Assembly: GCF_002288925.2 (NCBI RefSeq)
Contig: NW_022098072.1
Span: forward strand, 25,125,296 to 25,189,295
DNA from: Delphinapterus leucas
Taxonomy: Eukaryota; Chordata; Mammalia; Artiodactyla; Monodontidae
Direction of reading: 5' to 3'
Length of the DNA: 64,000 nt
Below the pieces are notes generated by a model. The model had not been told where the DNA came from. It worked only from the letters and a program-made list of their open reading frames with translations, and searched no databases. Position 1 is the stretch's first letter. Each line of letters starts with the position of its first letter. Below, piece after piece: positions 1 to 11,257 of the stretch. The translations under genes and the position numbers were made by a program.

Positions 1-1424
1 TAACAAATATCTTTAAATAAGTGGACCTGGAAGAGAAAGTGTTCTATCATGATGGGGTTGGGAGGAAGATGAAGTGGCAGTAATCACACGCTGACAGTTA
101 CACGAGGCCCCCTCTCTTCCCATTGGCTCAATTTGGACTCCAGAGCCCTCTCTCACAACCAAAACACCACAGATGACAATCCTAAGGCACAGAAGAAGAC
201 TCTTTTCCAAAGTCCCACCACTCACCAACAGAGAACCCCAGGTTTTGTAAGTCATAGTATAAAACTTGTTCCAATAAACCAAACATGTTCTCTGAATTTC
301 CAACTGCCTTCATATACTAGGCATCCACACCTTACAAAAACTTCACAACATATCTAATTAGAATCTTCCACAGAACCTGCTCTCTTGAAATACCCTCATT
401 TTCAGTAGATGTCTCCTACAAAACAAATATATTGATGCTCTAATCTAACATTTGGGTGCTCTAGCTATAATAGTTTCAAATTCCTGAATATTTAAAAATA
501 CCTCATGTTTTATATTTTCTAGACACAATATCCAAATATTTGATAGCATTTTTCATTTCTATTCCAATGTTTTAGTTGTTATGTAGATAATCTTAAATAT
601 TTTCATTTGGGAAAAGCCATGTAGACCTCTATTTCTCTGCATATTTAATATATACCTTAGAGCTGACCTTTTTTTTCAGAGTACTACATTGAGATTCATG
701 AAACAGAAATTGAGATCTCAAAATCCTCCCATCACCTTTTCTTATCTCCTCAGGGAAATGTAAACAGCTTGGTCCCCCAAGAAATATTTTCAAAGTACTA
801 GTCACCTTTTGTTTTGAAACAGCATAAAATAGTATATATCACCTCCTTCTCTAATAGGGTATAGCAAATGGTAGAAAAGAAATAAGGCAACTCCATGAGG
901 TTACTAAACCACTGAAGCAAGGAAGCTCATGAAAGAATAATTTGAAGTTAAAATTTGGCTAGAATACTATCCCTCACATTTCTTCAATACTAAGGTGATG
1001 TATATGTATACAAAGTAGAACAGAATTGTAGCAATTATCTAGATAATTTAGACTAAGGACCACTTTCACAGATAATAATCCACACAATTATAGTCTCTTT
1101 TTGGTTTGGCTGGAATTATTCAGGCAGCTGCCTCAATTTTTTCCTTCACTTTCCCTGTATAGGGACATTTCAAAGTAAAAGGAAAACCCATAGTTGGAAT
1201 TTTAAATGCAAAGTTCCACATTTTATTCAAAACATGAAACTTGTGAGACTGGAGAGAGAAGTCGTTTCAAGAGGGAGATCATTCCACAATGACCAAAACC
1301 AAATCTATTCATAGTATCCCACTAAAAGAATGAGTTAGTTGAATCTTCTCATTCACTATGCTCTGTTTTTATCCAACTTTCCAAAGTTAGGCAAACACTA
1401 TGGATGGCAGTAGTTTAAATAGTT
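1..1424. other. unique AT-rich DNA, no gene seen
   Basis: I see no splice-bounded exon, RNA gene or recognisable repeat here. The open frames are short (under 100 codons) and overlap on both strands without a recognisable protein. Very old repeats may be present below what can be seen by eye. Confidence 0.5.
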
Positions 1425-1588
1425 TATTTAATTCTTATTTTAGAAAATCCTCTATATAGTAGATACAATTCCATCTATTTTGCAGATACAGTCAAGAATT
1501 TTTAAAAGATAAGAAATTTGCCCAACAACATGAAGAACCAAATTGTTCTCTTGCTATCAAGCCCAAAAGTCTATCCACTGCAGAGACA
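1425..1588 (-). repeat. MIR SINE fragment
   Basis: The order of short blocks fits the reverse orientation of MIR: a T-rich 'atttaattc' stretch, 'attttgcagata', an A-rich block, 'aagaaatttgcccaac' and a closing 'ccactgca'. The match is degraded, so the edges are approximate. MIR is an ancient tRNA-derived SINE shared by all mammals. Confidence 0.5.
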
Positions 1589-4047
1589 CAGATGAGAAAA
1601 TTCTCTAATCAGGGAATTGAAAAGTAACACCTTCTGGTGGTTTCTTTTTTAGTGTAAATCCTCTAAAAGATAGGAAATCTTCTCTACATTAGTAATATCA
1701 AAAACATTCGGAAACTTCCTCTTCCTTAATCTCTGTCCCTCAACATCTTGCTAGTAAAATTAGAAGACTTAATTACTTCTGAAAGTCAACTGACTTGGCT
1801 TAGCAAACCAAAGGGAAATTAAGGGGAAAAAAAAGGAAAAAATAATCAAATCATTTCTGAGAATGTTTTACTTCACAAAATCAATTAAATCCGACAGGTT
1901 GTTTTTGTTTTTCCCATTTTGTGCTAGGCAGAGATAAATAACATCATCACGTAACACAATGAGCCTAGCGTTTGAATGGGTTCTTTGAATTAGGAACTTA
2001 ATAAAGGCCTAATCCTTACTTTGAAATGTACTGTACATAGTTGTCTAGATAGTTAAATTAAGGATAGGTACATGCCAGGTAAATTCCAACTTGTGTGGAG
2101 ATAAGATCCCAGAGGGGTTCTGACACTTAAATCTAGGAATTGGTTTCTCACCCAGGGTTGGTCTTGTGATCCTATTAATCAGGAAGCAGATCGGGATGAC
2201 TTGGAAAGCATTACCCAATTACAGAGGTCCGATTCCATTCTTATAGAATTTAATTCCTCTAGGATATGGTTTGGACATAAATGCGTTTTGAAATTTTTCC
2301 ATATATGATTTAACGTCTATCTTGGTTAAGAACTACTGAGTGTTGTATCGACCTGAATTTTCTACAGCAGTCAGTATCTTCCATGACTCTGATCAAGATA
2401 TCCCTTTTTCATCATAAGTGTGTGCTTTTTTTTTTTTTTTTTTTTAAATACTGCTTCTACATCAGCCCCTCATCTACCTTGGCCACTTCTGTATGGGATT
2501 GCATCAGCATTGCAATTACTCCCGCATGCATAGTGGAAGGGAGGCATAGAAAGCCTACTATAGGCTAGGCTTTCAGCTAGGTCTCCACCATCAGGGGCTC
2601 AGAGTCTGTGGGTTCTCTGTGTGGCCTGTATTTGTCAAGGTTCAGTCAGTGCCACATCCCAATCCCCTTCAGTTCTGATGAGTCATTTGTTCCTTTCATG
2701 TGTCTACCAGGTCCTCCATTCATGCGTGTCCTATACTGATCACTGTGATGACCAGGAGGGACTCCAATACACAGTGGACATTTATATTATTACTAAAACT
2801 AAAACCATTGCCTTGGGCAGCTGAACTTTAAAACTCAATTTGTTCTTTCTAATAATGCCGTATCAGGCAAGATGTTCTATGAGGGTATAATGGAAATTTT
2901 GTTATGACCATGGGGAACAAGCATTGCCCATCATACTTTAAAATGTTTGTAGATAAACATCTCTGCAGCCCTGTTTTATGGAACAGAGCTGTGGGTTTCC
3001 AGATTTCCATTTATTTGTGTGCTTGACATATAGAACTGCGAGTTTGTTCTGTTTTGTTAGAACATGTTGCCCTAACCCACCACCTGTGGATCAGCCCACC
3101 TATAAACAGAGGAAAAGTACCCACATTTTAAAAATTTCTATGAAAGGACATCAACCCTATCCTCCAGTTTGTTGATATGCAAAACATTTAGATTGACCCT
3201 TAATAAACTCAGGGGACATCTGCACTCTACATTCTTTCCAGGGTGCAAGCCCAGATATTCTGCCATTTAATTCTTATGAAGAACTTATTTACAAATCAGA
3301 GTGGTAACCCTAATGGAAGATTATCTGAAGGACATGGACTCCCACCATTATATGTATATGTTTTTTCTTGGATCAAGCCAGACCTTGAGAGGCTGCATGT
3401 TTGCACTTCACTGTTTACTTCCTTGTAGGATTTCTAGTACTGAGTTGCACTTCAGATTGTGCCATGAGCTACATACTTGGCTTCTTCTGACAATGACAAA
3501 AGTCAGCGATTCTCTCAGGTTAGCTACAGTAATAAGCGCAAGCCCACGTCTTGCAGGAAAAGCAGAAGCACAGTAGAATCAGGCCCCAGGGAAACCTGCT
3601 GTCGTTCAGAAACCACTGCAGAACCAGCAATGGGCTCTCCCACCCCAGCTCAGCAGCAGGAGTTTATTGATGACATCATTTCTTTCCACAGGAAATCACC
3701 ACCTCATCCCTTGCTCTGTGTGTCCCTTTCACTTTGTGCCTATTTATTGTCTCAGCTGCCTCTTGGCCTTTGCAACCTAACTTTTCTCCCTGTGCCCTTT
3801 GGTTCCTGCTCACACTTCCAAATAATTGCCTCCCTCTGTGTATCTCTTAACTTCAAATGTTCCAAAAGAAAACATCCAATTGTTTCCTCTCAACTTCGAT
3901 CACCCTTTCTGAACAAACCTTTTTTGTCAGATGGCCTTGTAAGGCCACTGGCCAGTCTGTAAACATTAGTTCCTCTTGAGTCAAGTGCCCCTCCCATCCC
4001 CAGGCCAATTAGCAGTGGCCATAATGTTTGTAATTGGGAGGTTTGGG

Positions 4048-4050
<3 letters not shown>
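1589..4050. other. unique DNA with poly-T tract, no supported gene
   Basis: Mostly unique sequence. A run of 20 T lies at 2426-2445, possibly the tail of an eroded minus-strand retroposon, but no element body could be recognised beside it. A 161-codon open frame at 3477-3962 has no recognised domain and is treated as chance. Nothing else stands out. Confidence 0.45.

Positions 4051-4098
<48 letters not shown>
4051..4098 (+). repeat. (GT)24 microsatellite
   Basis: Forty-eight bases of uninterrupted GT dinucleotide. Perfect tracts of this length are usually length-variable within populations. It makes overlapping cysteine/valine and histidine/threonine open frames that are artefacts. Confidence 0.98.
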
Positions 4099-4100
<2 letters not shown>

Positions 4101-4689
4101 GAAGGGAGGCTACAGGGTACAGAGCGGTTACTTGTAGTCAAGTCAACTATGGCTACTTTCCTTTCTTTAGAGATCTGTGGCCATTGTAAACACTTTGAAT
4201 CTTTGTCTTATTTTGCACTGAGGAACAGTACCCAAAGTATTTATAAGAGCCATGATATTGCATTTATTTTAGGAATGTTGCTGAGAATGTACCACGGCAT
4301 GACACTATATACATACGCTCTTTTTCACAGATCCAGTAGGGAGATTTCTCTTATATCTCCATACAAGTAAAAGTGTGGCTTATCATTAGTTTTTGCTGGC
4401 TCTGCTCTTAGGTATACCATGAATTTTGTAAACAATACTCTTTGGACTGGCTGCTAAAAAACTCAAGGTCAAATTTGTGGATCACTTCTGGCAACAATAC
4501 AGGATTTTCTGGTCTGTTTCTAGAGCACACCGTACCCATACTTTCACCTTATTTTCTTTTCCTGTCTTGATTTTATTTCACCTATTCATCCTCTTTTCTC
4601 TTTTCTCATATATAATTATTTAAGCCATATCAAATCTTAATTTCAGAAGAGATGACATATAAAAGAAAAACTGTAATTATCTATTGACA

Positions 4690-4825
4690 TAATTATCCAT
4701 TTCGCTAAACAATGAATTTTTCAAGAAAAGCAAAAATATTGTCTTCTATGTGTGAATAGAATTTAGTCCAGTTCCGGTCCACAATAGACACTCATTAAAA
4801 GTTTGTTGAATGAATGAGTGGTTTA
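4690..4825 (+). repeat. LINE L2 3' end
   Basis: The block ends with 'cactcattaaaagtttgttgaatgaatgag', a close relative of the L2 terminus (ctcaataaa...gttgaatgaatga). Upstream sequence resembles the degraded L2 3' UTR. The left edge is uncertain. L2 is an ancient, inactive mammalian LINE. Confidence 0.7.
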
Positions 4826-7084
4826 ATGATTTTTACCAAAATATTGGACAATGATAAACTTCACACTGCAGATACTGAATAAATATATTGAATAAAATGT
4901 GCATTTGGAAATAAGATTATTTTAAGTAAACTGGCATACTTTTGATACAATCTTGGTAACGATATTGTCATATCTCAAATTCTGATTCATCAGAGCTACA
5001 ATATCTCTTTTCTTTTCATGAAACAACACTACTATAGATACTAATAGCATGAAAGTGAGATTCATATAAGTTCATGAAGTTTATAAGAAAAGAAAAGGAA
5101 TTACAGGGAAGACCAAAGCCAATACTTTAAAAGCACATTGCAAATTCTTTTAGTAATCATTTTGGCATTACCATTCATCATTGTGACCTGACTCTGAATG
5201 AAGTTGTATTTTCGTGTTAGTGTCCTTTGAAATATGTAATTCCATAAGCATTCCATTGTGATGAAAGCTCTTGTGTCCATCCAAACAGAGAAAACACTGT
5301 ATCACAAGTTACTCAGGGCAAGTTTTTGGCAACTACTTAAAGGGGACAAATAAGAGGAATTTAATATAATTCAATCAAAGACTGGGTAATACACATGAGA
5401 GGAAAGCAAGGCTGGACCGACAGTAAAGTCAGCACTATTCCTGAATGCAGCACTTTACAGTGTTTTAGAACTAGGTAGAAGGAATGCATTGTGCTAACTT
5501 GATACAACAGCTAATTGATATGTGTGACTACTTAAGTCAAAGTAAAAAATTAGCTGTACCAGGCATTACGAAATCTGCCATGAGGGTGTCACTTCATGTT
5601 TCTGGAAGGATAAACAGCCAGCTGGGATTTCTTGTCATTGGTCACCGAAGCCCAGGAATGCCATCGGTGTCCTAGGGCCCGCTCCTGTGTGCGTCCTCAG
5701 CGCTTTCAACACATCATTGGGGATAACGCTGCCCCACGTTCAAAGGCTGCCTGGAGAGGAGAGCAAGCCTTTCCCATCGCACTTCTCCAGTGGCCCAGCT
5801 CTAAACGCCTTCGGATACTCAGAGATAAAAGCCCTTGACCTTTTCACCTAAGGCTGAAGTGCATGATCACAGGAACTGATAGTCTGTGAACGACCCAGGT
5901 TCCTCCTGGAAGCAAATCCTCTTGGTTAAAGATTCTTACTCACAACCTTCTAAAAGGGAAGCATCATTGAGGGTGCAATTTGGACTCATAAAACTCTGCA
6001 TTAATTATATACTGACTCTGCACTATTAAAACAAAGCCCTTTGACTAGCGGCCATCAGATACCTTTCAGAGGAGGGAGTCTCGGCTGTTATTCTTACAGC
6101 GCCCGTGAAAGAGCACTGATCCTCTCTCTGGTGGTGGCTTTTGTTTCCAGGCCTTCTTTTTCAATGGTTGTCATGGAATCAACTTATTAACATATGAAAA
6201 GCCATACACAACACTTTTCCCTTTACCCCCATCTCACCCACAACCAAAGCCTGTTGCTAAAGACTTAGTCCTTAATATTCATGTAAAGGAGGGTGGGGTG
6301 TGAGAACAGAAATAAAATGGTGGGTGAAAAAACAAAGATGTTTTCAACTTGCATCCTCTGGAGCAAAAATGGTTGATTTTCTTAGTTTGAATTTTTTCAA
6401 CTTCTGTTTTTTTACTGAATCTTTCCCAGATTATGATAACTGTAGTCTCCTGTCCTGTTACAGCCAATTTATTCAACAGAATTGCTTTTAATTGCCTCCT
6501 GGGTCAGACGATAGACGCGCAAGCTTTACAACATACTATGTCAACAGCTTTTGTTTAGTTTAATTCGATGAGCAATTCTCATGTTTTCTTCAAAATAATT
6601 TTTAAATTTCTTTAAAATTTTCACCTTAGTTCAGAAGTAACATAAAATTTTATTTTATTTTTTAAAGTGATCTTATCATCTGGACCGCAGTTCATGAAAA
6701 AGGATAGGATCCTGTTTGCTTTTGAGGAGTTGTCTTAGCCATATCAGTAAGCTACCTCTTGTCTCCCCGTGTAGGCAGTCAAAGTAATATATTGTTTTTC
6801 CATGTAAAAATAAACCTTGCCAACTCCCCCCAAATGCACTTATGTAACTGCCTTGGAAAGGCTCTGAGAATACTAAGAGAAAGAACGGAGAATTTTTAAA
6901 ACAAAAACAACAAAAATCTCTGAAGCACATTTTACTCCATATAACTACAGTCATATAGACTAAACCCCAAGTACTACCTGTAAAATATTCGTGCATAGCA
7001 TATAGATTTACCACTTTCTGGCTTCCAGGCAATTTCTCAACCTAGTTCCCATCTCAAAAACTTTAAGTAAACACTTAGGATGAA
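4826..7084. other. unique DNA; GC-richer island at about 5630-5840
   Basis: No gene or repeat was recognised. The stretch at about 5630-5840 is visibly richer in G, C and CpG than its AT-rich flanks and contains a CCAAT-type 'attggtca', but it has no convincing exon structure. The rest is ordinary AT-rich sequence. Confidence 0.45.
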
Positions 7085-7197
7085 AATGACGATGATGAGA
7101 ATTAACAAACAATTAGAACCATGTGCTAAGTGCTAAGAGCTTTATATGACTGGTTTATTTAATGCTCATAACAATCACAGGAGCAATAGTTGATCAC
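7085..7197 (-). repeat. MIR SINE fragment
   Basis: Contains 'accatgtgctaagtgctaag', then 'tttatttaatgctcataacaa' and 'aggagcaa'. This is the order seen in the reverse orientation of the MIR 3' half (tgtgccaggc...ctaagcgcttta...atttaatcctcacaacaa). Edges are approximate. Confidence 0.6.
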
Positions 7198-8586
7198 TTC
7201 TTCAATCCTGGGACTTACTATATTCAATTGGAAAAGTTCTTTTAGGGAAAGAAATTCTGATAAAATATACCTCATCCAAAATTGACCAAGTTGGTTTGGA
7301 TAATCTACCTGGATATTCCACAGGTAACGTTTGATTGTCAGTGGCAAACAACCAATTCAAACAAATGAGTAAGAAAATAAAGGGGGAGGATAGTTATTGA
7401 CGCTTGTAACTAGAAAATCCAAGAGAGGCACTAACTTTAAGCATGACTAAATCTTGGGATCAATAAATGTCCAATATTTGTCTGACCCTTTGCTTCCATC
7501 CTTCTGCTCTTCCATCATCTCTTGGCCCTACTTTTCTTGAAAGAGCTGCCTTATGCTCTGTTACAGTGGAGACTCCCTCTGAGTAACTCCAGAAAATAGC
7601 TGAAGGAAGTTCCAGATTCACATCCGTTCTCTAGTAAGTCCAACAGAAAGCGGTCACTCCTTTCTCTGTTAGTTCCCATGTAACAAAACCAGGGAAAGAG
7701 TCTGACTGGCCCTGCTTGGTTCATAAGACCAAATTTTAACTTTAACTTTCTAGCCAGGGGAATATTTGGCCAGTCTTGTTACTGCCTATTCCTACGGCTG
7801 GAGTTGCAGTATCTGTTGTACAATAAGAGAGATGAGAAAGCTTCTGGGAATGGATAAAATCAATAACTACGTATACTCTACGCAGGACTTTACTCATCCG
7901 TGTTTGAAGTGAAATATAACTCAAGGTAAGAAAGGATTTCTAATAATCAGCTTTCTAAGCATCTGAACTAATGAAGGTAGTAGAGATGTGTTTATTACCA
8001 GAAAAGTAAAAAATATGAAAATCTCCTTCAGTGAAAATTGATTTAGCAATGTGAAGTCCTGGACAAGTTGGAATGGACCAGTGATAGGGAGACATAGTGG
8101 AGGCCCAATTTTATTGAGATGAAGCCCTTAAAAAGACAAAATCAATCAAGATATACTTACTTAGTTCCTACCATGTCACCCACACTGGGATTGGTGCACT
8201 GGGAGAGGAAAAATCAGACACATCCAGGCTATCAAATGATAGAAGTAACATATAATAATTACTCAACACACAGCCTGGAGGGTAAATAAACTGAGAAATA
8301 AAATTGGTTCTTGTCCAGTAGGACAATCTACAGGAAAGTGATAAGGCAGTGAGTCACCTGTGTCTGAATAAAGGAAGCCTTGAGTTTAGAATGCTCCTCC
8401 CCTGCTGCCCTTGACTTTCTGTGATATCCTCTAAACCCTTGGTAGCAGAGGCGAGGGAGGTGCAGAATTCGGCTTACGTGGGATCGGGTTAAGGAATCTG
8501 TAAGATAACGTGCTTATCTCCTGACTGCTTGTTACCATTCCACTTGACTTGGGACAGATGTTCAAGTACCCACGTGATTTTTAAAA
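7198..8586. other. unique DNA, no gene seen
   Basis: No recognisable gene or young repeat. A short stretch near 8150-8220 vaguely resembles an old dispersed mammalian repeat ('ttcctaccatgtcacc...actggga'), too weak to annotate on its own. Confidence 0.4.
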
Positions 8587-8813
8587 GCATCAGGACTGGG
8601 GCTTCCCTGGTGGCGCAGTGGTTGAGAGTCTGCCTGCCGATGCAGGGGACACGGGTTCATGCCCCGGTCCGGGAAGATCCCACATGCCGCGGAGCGGCTG
8701 GGCCTGTGAGCCATGGTCGCTGAGCCTACGCGTCCGGAGCCTGTGCTCCGCAACGGGAGAGGCCACAACAGTAAGAGGCCCGTGTACCGCAAAAAAAAAA
8801 ATGCATCAGGACT
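8587..8813 (+). repeat. target-site duplication pair around the CHR SINE
   Basis: The 11 bases 'gcatcaggact' occur at 8587-8597 and again, without mismatch, at 8803-8813. They bracket the SINE exactly, with the A tail just before the right copy. Perfect duplications of this kind are left by L1-driven target-primed reverse transcription and imply a fairly young insertion. Confidence 0.92.
8598..8802 (+). mobile_element. CHR-type SINE, short cetacean class
   Basis: A tRNA-derived SINE of about 205 bp. The head begins 'ggggcttccctggtggcgca'. It carries an RNA polymerase III A box (tggcgcagtgg, 8611-8621) and B box (ggttcatgccc, 8654-8664), followed by the GC-rich body and an A tail at 8791-8801. 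It is non-autonomous; CHR SINEs depend on L1 proteins. This GC-rich class (gagcggctgggcc, ccacaacagtaagagg) recurs at four other places in the window. Short open frames across it are repeat sequence, not genes. Confidence 0.95.
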
Positions 8814-9529
8814 TCTTTGTAGCCTCCATGCTCTTCTGGGTTTCACCTCTGAAGGATCTGGGAGAAGATGGTGTGTAACAGGAGCTCATTTTCCACTTTA
8901 CGGCGTCTCATCACCCTCCCAGTCACCTCATAGACATGAATGGAAATCACGGACGCGAAAACCTAAAGCACCTCCTCATATGTGAACCTGTAAACCATTC
9001 TGCCACACGAAAAGGCCTGTGCAGACACAAAGAGCCACAATTCTTTGGAGTTTAATATTTGGAGAGTTGTCAAGGCCCTAAGGAGTTTTTGCAATTTTGA
9101 TTCACTTCAATCACTTGTCCATTGGTTTTTTTTTTTGTTTTTCTCTCTCTAGATGGAAACATTTGGGAGACTTACCCACTGATAATCAGATATCACTATA
9201 CTCTAACCGCTTTTGAAATCACAACATTGTTTTTGAAAATCTTACCAAACACAGCTCATTCAATGAATCTGAACATGTTCCTATACTCAGGGGATTGTAT
9301 TTCAGTGAAGATATTCATTATAAACTCGTATTTCTCTTAATAAATTTAAAAGCTTCATTAAACACCTATCTCTAATTTCATATTTCCCCATATGAAGTCT
9401 CGCCTTTCCAATCAAACACTCCTTTCCTTCTTCAAAAATCAGTTTTGAGCACACATCCATGAGGAACCTTCCCTTATTAAATCCCTTCTATCTTGATCAA
9501 TCTACCACTTTAACCTCTACAGAGATTTG
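8814..9529. other. unique DNA, no gene seen
   Basis: No recognisable gene, RNA or repeat. A T-rich stretch lies at about 9125-9150. The 72-codon open frame at 9122-9340 is low-complexity at its start and matches no family I know. Confidence 0.45.
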
Positions 9530-9690
9530 CAAGAATTGGTAGATAGCCAATCAATCCACAAATAATTATTGGGCAACTGTAACATGCTTAGTACTGAAAA
9601 AGTATGTGGAGAAATTGAAAAATATATAAGACATGATCTTTTCCTCCAAGAAGCTTACAGTCTTGTTGAAGAGATAAGATTTACAAATGG
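9530..9690 (+). repeat. ancient dispersed repeat relic
   Basis: The stretch resembles a common old mammalian repeat of the form 'caaatatttattgagcacc...ctcaagaagcttacagtct'. Here it reads 'cacaaataattattgggcaact' and later 'tccaagaagcttacagtctt'. I cannot assign the family with certainty (L2/MIR-age or older L1 tail). Confidence 0.4.
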
Positions 9691-9694
9691 AAAT

Positions 9695-9991
9695 TTTTTT
9701 TTTAATTTTTTTTTTTAATTTATTTAATTTTGGCTGTGTTGGGTCTTCGTTTCTGTGCGTGGGCTTTCTCTAGTTGCGGCGAGCCGGGGCCATTCTTCAT
9801 TGCGGTGCACGGGCCTCTCACTATTGCGGCCTCTCGTTGCGGAGCACAAGCTCCAGACGCGCAGGCTCAGTAGTTGTGGCTCACGGGCCTAGTTGCTCCG
9901 CAGCATGTGGGATCTTCCCAGACCAGGGCTCAAACCTGTGTCCCCTGCATCGGCAGGCAGATTCTCAACCACTGCACCACCAGGGAAGCCC
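9695..9991 (-). mobile_element. CHR-type SINE, long class
   Basis: On the minus strand a tRNA-type head (gggcttccctggtggtgcag) is followed by about 300 bp of CHR body, including 'gagaaagcccacgcacaga', and an A/T-rich tail. It is longer than the 205-bp class because it keeps the second half of the body. Imperfect target-site duplications flank it: 'tacaaatggaaat' at 9682-9694 and 'tacacatggaaat' at 9992-10004 (one mismatch). It lies 0.9 kb from the oppositely oriented CHR copy at 8598. Confidence 0.93.
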
Positions 9992-10004
9992 TACACATGG
10001 AAAT

Positions 10005-10734
10005 ATTTTTAAACAATACGTGATTTATTTTCTCATCCTAAATTAATGTTCACTTTGGTGCCTAATTCTGTGTTTTTTATCATAAAGGGAACTCCCCAAA
10101 TCGTATAAAGTTCCATTCAGAACCTGAATCTGCCTTGCTGAGGACAGAGACTTCCAATGAGTTACTTTGCCACCAAGATAGGCCTTGACCTGGGCTTTGA
10201 AGAGAAGGCTCCCCTGCTGAGCAGAGAAAGAAATTGTATTTCAAGTGGGGAAGTTTTGTCTCTGGGATGGTTTAAATGCAAACTTTCCCAGAAACAGAAG
10301 TAGACTAGATGGCCATGAAAGATCCGGTTCTGTCTGAATTTAAAGTAAACAAGGTGTAAGTATCAGATACTTAAACTTACATGGGTCACGTTGTAGCTGA
10401 AACCTTAAAACAGTGGATCCCATATTTGCAAGACTTGAGTGCGGCCAATTGTTAAGGGTAAGCACAGCTCCGAGTATATGTCAGAATTTACACGTAAACT
10501 TCAGAATTAAAAAGCTAACTACTCAGCTCAGAAATAAATGTCATTCAGATAGAGGCTCTAAACTGTTGTTTCCCTCCTTTGTGTTTGTGTAGATTTAAAC
10601 TAGGTGATCCATTTTGTAGGTAGTGTTTTATGTGAAGTCAGTAATATATCTTCCTTCAAGTGTCCTGGCGTAGGCCAACGTTACAGGCTAAAGAACTCAG
10701 TTTGGGCTAACCAGAAGTGCTAACCAGAAAAGTT
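10005..10734. other. unique DNA, no gene seen
   Basis: No recognisable gene, RNA or interspersed repeat in this stretch. Confidence 0.45.
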
Positions 10735-10830
10735 GCCTGCTGCAGTTGATAGAACCCAGGATTCGGAGTCGAAAGACCTGACTTTGGGTCCCAGATCCGC
10801 CACCTTCCTGATAAATGTACACGGTAATGT
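10735..10830 (+). repeat. MIR SINE fragment
   Basis: Reads 'aggattcggagtcgaaagac' then 'ctttgggtcccagatccgcc'. This matches the MIR tRNA-related head (caggattcggagtcaga...gggttcgaatcccagctctgccac). It is truncated after the 'gccacc' block. Confidence 0.65.
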
Positions 10831-11192
10831 CTATTGTAAGAGATTTCTAGGAGGAGTAACTAGAGGAATCTGTCAGATGATGGTAAGGCCAACCAGTATT
10901 CTACAGTTGGAGTCTGTTTGGACTCATTGTTGCAGTGGTTGTTAAATGTTAACTATTTTCAGTTTCATCTGGCATGGAGATATCAGTTAAGAGCTCTGCC
11001 TACCACCAGCAGAACCTATGTAAACCAGTCTTACTCACTGCTCCAAGCACCGAACTGACTGTTGGCTAGAGCACAGGAACCCTGTTATTCTGGAGATGAA
11101 CATCTCCTGAGCCATGGCAGTTTTGAGTTCTTAGGGTTAGGCACAAGGGCGAATGCCCTGGGGTTTGAGAAGAAAAATCATTAGGCTGGACC
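10831..11192. other. unique DNA, no gene seen
   Basis: No recognisable gene or repeat between the MIR fragment and the MER5A-like element. Confidence 0.45.
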
Positions 11193-11257
11193 CAGTGGTT
11201 CTCAATTCTGGCTGCACATAAAATTACCTAGGAGCTTTTTAAAAATACTTGTGCCTG

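Noticed and set aside
133..357. 74-codon + frame overlapping a 96-codon - frame near the left edge
   Set aside because: Opposite-strand overlapping short frames with no recognised domain, splice context or codon signal.
4053..4370. Cysteine/valine-repeat protein frame
   Set aside because: Produced by reading through the (GT)24 microsatellite.
8598..8680. tRNA gene based on A and B boxes
   Set aside because: The boxes belong to the tRNA-derived head of a CHR SINE; the cloverleaf is not complete and the sequence continues into the SINE body.
8562..8985. Four overlapping small proteins on both strands
   Set aside because: They lie mainly on the CHR SINE at 8598-8802 and are repeat-derived.
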